A DNA stretch of 64,000 bases from Ectopseudomonas mendocina. GTDB taxonomy: Bacteria > Pseudomonadota > Gammaproteobacteria > Pseudomonadales > Pseudomonadaceae. Location of the stretch: positions 1-64,000 of the forward strand of contig NZ_SCFY01000021.1 in assembly GCF_007049795.1 (NCBI RefSeq), given 5' to 3'. The notes under the pieces were generated by a model, which saw nothing but the letters and a program-made list of their open reading frames with translations, did not search any database and was not told the DNA's origin. Position numbers and translations under genes: made by a program. Below are positions 60,694 through 64,000 of the stretch, one piece after another (within the stretch, counting starts at the first letter, position 1; each line of letters starts with the position of its first letter).

Positions 60694-60724
60694 AAAAACG
60701 CCGGCCCATGGGCCGGCGCTTTTG
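60694..60724. terminator. Terminator between repeat cluster and aminotransferase gene
   Basis: A 20-base perfect palindrome (60699-60718, core GGCCCATGGGCC) is flanked by A5 on the left and TTTT on the right. It is 15 bases beyond the stop of the leftward aminotransferase gene, for which it is the likely terminator. Confidence 0.85.
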
Positions 60725-60738
60725 TCTATCGCAGAGGC

Positions 60739-61935
60739 TTACAGCACGGCGTGGATCGCGCGGGTGACGCTGTCCAGGTTGCCCTTGTTCAGCGCGGCGA
60801 CGCAGATGCGGCCGGTGCCGACGGCGTAGATGCCGAACTCTTCCTTCAGGCGCTCGACCTGCTCCACGGTGAGGCCGGAGTAGGAGAACATGCCGCGCTG
60901 CTGTGCGACGAAGCCGAAATCGCGCTTGGCGCCCAGTGCGGACAGTTGTTCGACCATGGCCAGGCGCATGCTGCGGATGCGGTCGCGCATTTCGCCGAGT
61001 TCGGCTTCCCACATGGCACGCAGCTCGGGGCTGTTCAGTACGCTGGCGACTACTGTGGCGCCGTGGGTAGGCGGGTTGGAGTAGTTGGTGCGGATCACGC
61101 GCTTGAGCTGCGACAGTACGCGTGTTGACTCTTCACGGCTGCTGGTGACCAGCGACAGTGCGCCGACGCGCTCGCCGTACAGCGAGAACGATTTGGAGAA
61201 GGAGCTGGAGACGAAGAATTCCAGGCCTGACTCGGCGAACAGGCGCACGGCTTCGGCGTCCTGCTCGATGCCGTCGCCAAAGCCCTGGTAGGCGATGTCG
61301 AGGAAGGGCACGTGCTCGCGCTCGCGCAGCACGTCCAGTACGGCTTTCCAGTCTTCCAGCTGCAGGTCGACGCCGGTCGGGTTATGGCAGCAGGCGTGCA
61401 GCACGACGATGGAGCGAGCCGGCAGGTTGCGCAGGTCTTCGAGCATGCCGCCACGGTTCACGCCGTTGCTGAATGGGTCGTAGTAGCGGTAGTTCTGCAC
61501 TGGGAAGCCAGCGGTCTCGAACAGGGCGCGGTGGTTTTCCCAGCTCGGGTCGCTGATCGCCACGGTGGCGTCCGGCAGCAGGCGCTTGAGGAAGTCGGCG
61601 CCGATCTTCAGTGCGCCGGTACCGCCCAGGGCTTGCGTGGTGATCACACGGCCGGCTTCGATCAGGGCTGCGCCTTTGCCGAACAGCAGTTCCTGCACGG
61701 CCTTGTCGTAGGCGGCGATGCCTTCGATCGGCAGGTAGCCGCGCGGAGCATGCGCCTCGATACGCGCTTTTTCGGCTTCTGCGACGGCGCGCAGCAGCGG
61801 AATTCGCCCCTCCTCGTTGTAGTAGACGCCCACGCCAAGGTTGACCTTGGTGGTGCGGGTGTCCGCGTTGAATGCTTCGTTGAGGCCCAGGATGGGATCG
61901 CGCGGAGCCATTTCGACGGCAGAGAAGAGACTCAT
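60739..61935 (-). CDS. Aspartate/aromatic amino acid aminotransferase
   Basis: This 398-residue class I PLP aminotransferase starts at ATG 61933-61935 (MSLFSAVEMAPRDPILGLNE). Motifs: VNLGVGVYYNEEGRIPLLRAV, TQALGGTGALKIGADFL, ACCHNPTGVDL (the NPTG site), FLDIAYQGFGDG, and the PLP lysine in SSSFSKSFSLYGERVG. It is closest in style to TyrB/AspC/PhhC of pseudomonads and would act on aspartate and/or aromatic keto acids; the substrate cannot be fixed from sequence, so no symbol is given. It is divergent from uvrB, as PA3139 is from uvrB PA3138. Confidence 0.9.
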   Translation of the reverse strand: MSLFSAVEMAPRDPILGLNEAFNADTRTTKVNLGVGVYYNEEGRIPLLRAVAEAEKARIEAHAPRGYLPIEGIAAYDKAVQELLFGKGAALIEAGRVITTQALGGTGALKIGADFLKRLLPDATVAISDPSWENHRALFETAGFPVQNYRYYDPFSNGVNRGGMLEDLRNLPARSIVVLHACCHNPTGVDLQLEDWKAVLDVLREREHVPFLDIAYQGFGDGIEQDAEAVRLFAESGLEFFVSSSFSKSFSLYGERVGALSLVTSSREESTRVLSQLKRVIRTNYSNPPTHGATVVASVLNSPELRAMWEAELGEMRDRIRSMRLAMVEQLSALGAKRDFGFVAQQRGMFSYSGLTVEQVERLKEEFGIYAVGTGRICVAALNKGNLDSVTRAIHAVL

Positions 61936-62180
61936 GATGGGTGCGACAACTCGAGTGAGGGGTGGGTGGCCAGGCGTCCCCGACAAAAGCGCTAGGGGGC
62001 GCGTAAACGGGGCGTTAGTATAACGACCCTGAATCCAGGGGGCGACAGCGCAAAGCCCTGAATTAAGGCCTTTTGCCAGGTAATTCGACTCTACCTGGAA
62101 CTATCGCTGAATCGCCCTGCAATTCATGGCTTTTGACGCAGTCCGAAAGGATGCGTCACAGCCATTTGTCGAGGTACTGC

Positions 62181-64000
62181 ATGTCCGAGTTTCAGTTGGT
62201 GACCCGCTTCAAACCTGCCGGCGATCAGCCCGAGGCGATCCGGCAGATGGTCGAGGGGCTGGAGGCCGGTCTGTCGCACCAGACCCTGCTGGGCGTAACC
62301 GGCTCGGGCAAGACCTTTTCCATCGCCAACGTGATTGCTCAGGTGCAGCGCCCGACCCTGGTGCTGGCACCGAACAAGACCCTGGCCGCGCAGCTCTACG
62401 GCGAGTTCAAGGCGTTCTTCCCGAACAACTCGGTGGAGTACTTCGTCTCCTACTACGACTACTACCAGCCGGAAGCCTATGTGCCGTCGTCCGATACCTT
62501 CATCGAGAAGGATGCCTCGATCAACGACCATATCGAGCAGATGCGTCTGTCGGCGACCAAGGCGCTGATCGAGCGCAAGGATGTGATCGTGGTCTGCACC
62601 GTGTCGTCGATCTACGGCTTGGGCAGCCCCGAGGAGTACCTGAAAATGGTGCTGCACCTCGATCGCGGCGACAAGATGGACCAGCGCGCGCTGTTGCGCC
62701 GCCTGGCCGAGCTGCAATACACCCGCAACGACATGGATTTTGCCCGTGCGACTTTCCGCGTGCGCGGTGATGTGATCGATGTCTTCCCGGCGGAATCGGA
62801 TCTGGAAGCCATTCGCGTCGAGTTGTTCGATGACGAGGTGGAAAGCATAAGCGCCTTCGATCCGCTGACCGGTGAGGTGATTCAGAAGCTGCCGCGCTTC
62901 ACCTTCTACCCCAAGAGCCACTACGTCACCCCGCGAGAAACCTTGCTGGATGCGGTTGAGCACATCAAGGTCGAGCTGCAGCAGCGTTTGGAATATCTGC
63001 GCGGCGCCAACAAGCTGGTGGAGGCGCAGCGCCTGGAGCAGCGCACCCGCTTCGATCTGGAGATGATTCTCGAACTGGGCTACTGCAACGGCATCGAGAA
63101 CTACTCACGCTACCTCTCGGGTCGCCCGGCTGGCGCGCCGCCACCCACTCTTTATGACTACCTGCCTGATGAAGCGCTGCTGGTGATCGATGAGTCCCAC
63201 GTCTCGGTGCCGCAGGTCGGCGCCATGTACAAGGGCGACCGTTCGCGCAAGGAGACGCTGGTGGAGTACGGCTTCCGCCTGCCTTCGGCGCTGGATAACC
63301 GACCGATGCGTTTCGAGGAGTGGGAGGCGGCCAGCCCGCAGACCATCTTCGTTTCCGCCACGCCTGGGCCTTACGAGGGCGAGCATGCCGGGCGTGTGGT
63401 GGAGCAGTTGGTGCGACCGACAGGCCTGGTCGACCCGCAGATCGAGGTGCGCCCGGCGCGCACTCAGGTCGATGATCTGCTCTCGGAGATCCGTTTGCGC
63501 GTGGCGGCGGGCGATCGTGTGCTGGTCACCACGCTGACCAAGCGCATGGCCGAGGACTTGACCGATTACCTGGGTGATCACGACGTCAAGGTGCGTTACC
63601 TGCACTCGGACATCGATACCGTTGAGCGGGTGGAGATCATTCGCGACCTGCGTCTGGGCGCCTTCGACGTGCTGGTGGGTATCAACCTGCTGCGTGAGGG
63701 CCTGGACATGCCCGAGGTATCGCTGGTGGCGATCCTCGATGCGGACAAGGAAGGCTTCCTGCGCAGCGAGCGCTCGCTGATCCAGACCATCGGCCGTGCG
63801 GCGCGCAACCTCAATGGTCGGGCGATTCTCTACGCCGATAACATGACCGGCTCGATGCAGCGTGCCATCGGCGAGACCGAGCGGCGTCGTGCCAAGCAGA
63901 TCGCCTTCAACGAGGCCAACGGCATCGTGCCCAAGGGCGTGCAGAAGGACGTCAAGGACATTCTCGAGGGCGCCGTGGTGCCTGGTGCGCGTAGTAACAA
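62181..64000 (+). CDS. uvrB: Excinuclease ABC subunit B (3' end beyond window)
   Basis: The frame runs open from ATG 62181 to the right edge: 606 complete codons plus two bases of the usual about 670, so the C-terminal UvrC-binding motif is missing only because of the window. Walker A is GVTGSGKT (residues 38-45). The damage-inserting beta-hairpin follows (SYYDYYQPEAYVPSSDTFIE). Helicase motifs VIDESHVSVPQVG, FVSATPGPYE, INLLREGLDMPEVSLVAILD and QTIGRAARN are all intact. UvrB loads at DNA lesions with UvrA and positions UvrC for nucleotide excision repair. The 245-base divergent gap to the aminotransferase gene contains the promoters. Confidence 0.97.
   Translation, partial: MSEFQLVTRFKPAGDQPEAIRQMVEGLEAGLSHQTLLGVTGSGKTFSIANVIAQVQRPTLVLAPNKTLAAQLYGEFKAFFPNNSVEYFVSYYDYYQPEAYVPSSDTFIEKDASINDHIEQMRLSATKALIERKDVIVVCTVSSIYGLGSPEEYLKMVLHLDRGDKMDQRALLRRLAELQYTRNDMDFARATFRVRGDVIDVFPAESDLEAIRVELFDDEVESISAFDPLTGEVIQKLPRFTFYPKSHYVTPRETLLDAVEHIKVELQQRLEYLRGANKLVEAQRLEQRTRFDLEMILELGYCNGIENYSRYLSGRPAGAPPPTLYDYLPDEALLVIDESHVSVPQVGAMYKGDRSRKETLVEYGFRLPSALDNRPMRFEEWEAASPQTIFVSATPGPYEGEHAGRVVEQLVRPTGLVDPQIEVRPARTQVDDLLSEIRLRVAAGDRVLVTTLTKRMAEDLTDYLGDHDVKVRYLHSDIDTVERVEIIRDLRLGAFDVLVGINLLREGLDMPEVSLVAILDADKEGFLRSERSLIQTIGRAARNLNGRAILYADNMTGSMQRAIGETERRRAKQIAFNEANGIVPKGVQKDVKDILEGAVVPGARSN

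Noticed and set aside
62126..62770. A 214-codon frame in the uvrB region on the same strand
   Set aside because: It lies in a wrong frame of uvrB, whose own frame encodes all family motifs from 62181.

Overview
This window is chromosomal DNA of a Pseudomonas (in the broad sense). Most of it is high-GC. The gene order yciI / coiled-coil protein / cpxR / spy / cpxS, rnm / yciO / scpA / scpB, rluB / diguanylate cyclase / yciK / mupP / ubiG / mtaD / mtnA / gyrA / serC / pheA / hisC / tyrA-aroA / cmk / rpsA / ihfB / O-antigen locus / wbpM / tRNA-Asn / aminotransferase / uvrB matches my recollection of the P. aeruginosa chromosome between roughly PA3210 and PA3138. A trpS gene ahead of scpA and a second, tandem trkH suggest a species outside P. 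aeruginosa itself; a P. mendocina/oleovorans-type species is my guess, not shown by the sequence.

Bases 1-2000 are the end of a prophage or phage-tail (pyocin-like) element: the 3' end of a tail-fibre gene, a small tail-associated protein, an opposite-strand RsmN/CsrA-like RNA-binding protein, a lysis-region protein and nested Rz/Rz1-type spanins. Bases 2190-15830 hold an AraC regulator, two tandem TrkH potassium transporters, a CpxS/Spy/CpxR envelope-stress system with a candidate CpxR box, the exonuclease Rnm, YciO, TrpRS and the ScpAB condensin subunits. Bases 15950-24000 hold RluB, two lipoproteins (CsgG-like and Sel1-like), a diguanylate cyclase, and the yciK-mupP-ubiG-mtaD run. Bases 24000-36930 hold mtnA, gyrA, the serC-pheA-hisC-tyrA/aroA-cmk-rpsA supra-operon and ihfB.

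Bases 37134-59979 are the O-antigen (B-band type) locus. It opens with a beta-CASP metallo-beta-lactamase-fold protein and a long Wzz-like co-polymerase, preceded by an ops-like element and a strong hairpin. Three nucleotide-sugar pathways follow: WecB-WecC (UDP-ManNAcA), PseB-C-F-G-H-I (CMP-pseudaminic acid) and the WbpM/PglF-PglE-PglD set (UDP-di-N-acetylbacillosamine), with a PglC-type initiating transferase. An AT-rich island (about 49.2-53.4 kb) carries a putative nonulosonate transferase, a Wzx-like flippase, a Wzy-like polymerase and an Fe(II)/2-oxoglutarate dioxygenase. Three sugars and three candidate transferases suggest a trisaccharide O-unit made by the Wzx/Wzy pathway. Two small, apparently related lipoproteins sit near the two ends of the locus.

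Bases 59980-64000 hold a structured-looking non-coding stretch, tRNA-Asn, REP-like repeats, an aromatic/aspartate aminotransferase and uvrB, which runs off the right edge. I saw no CRISPR array, rRNA or intact insertion sequence.
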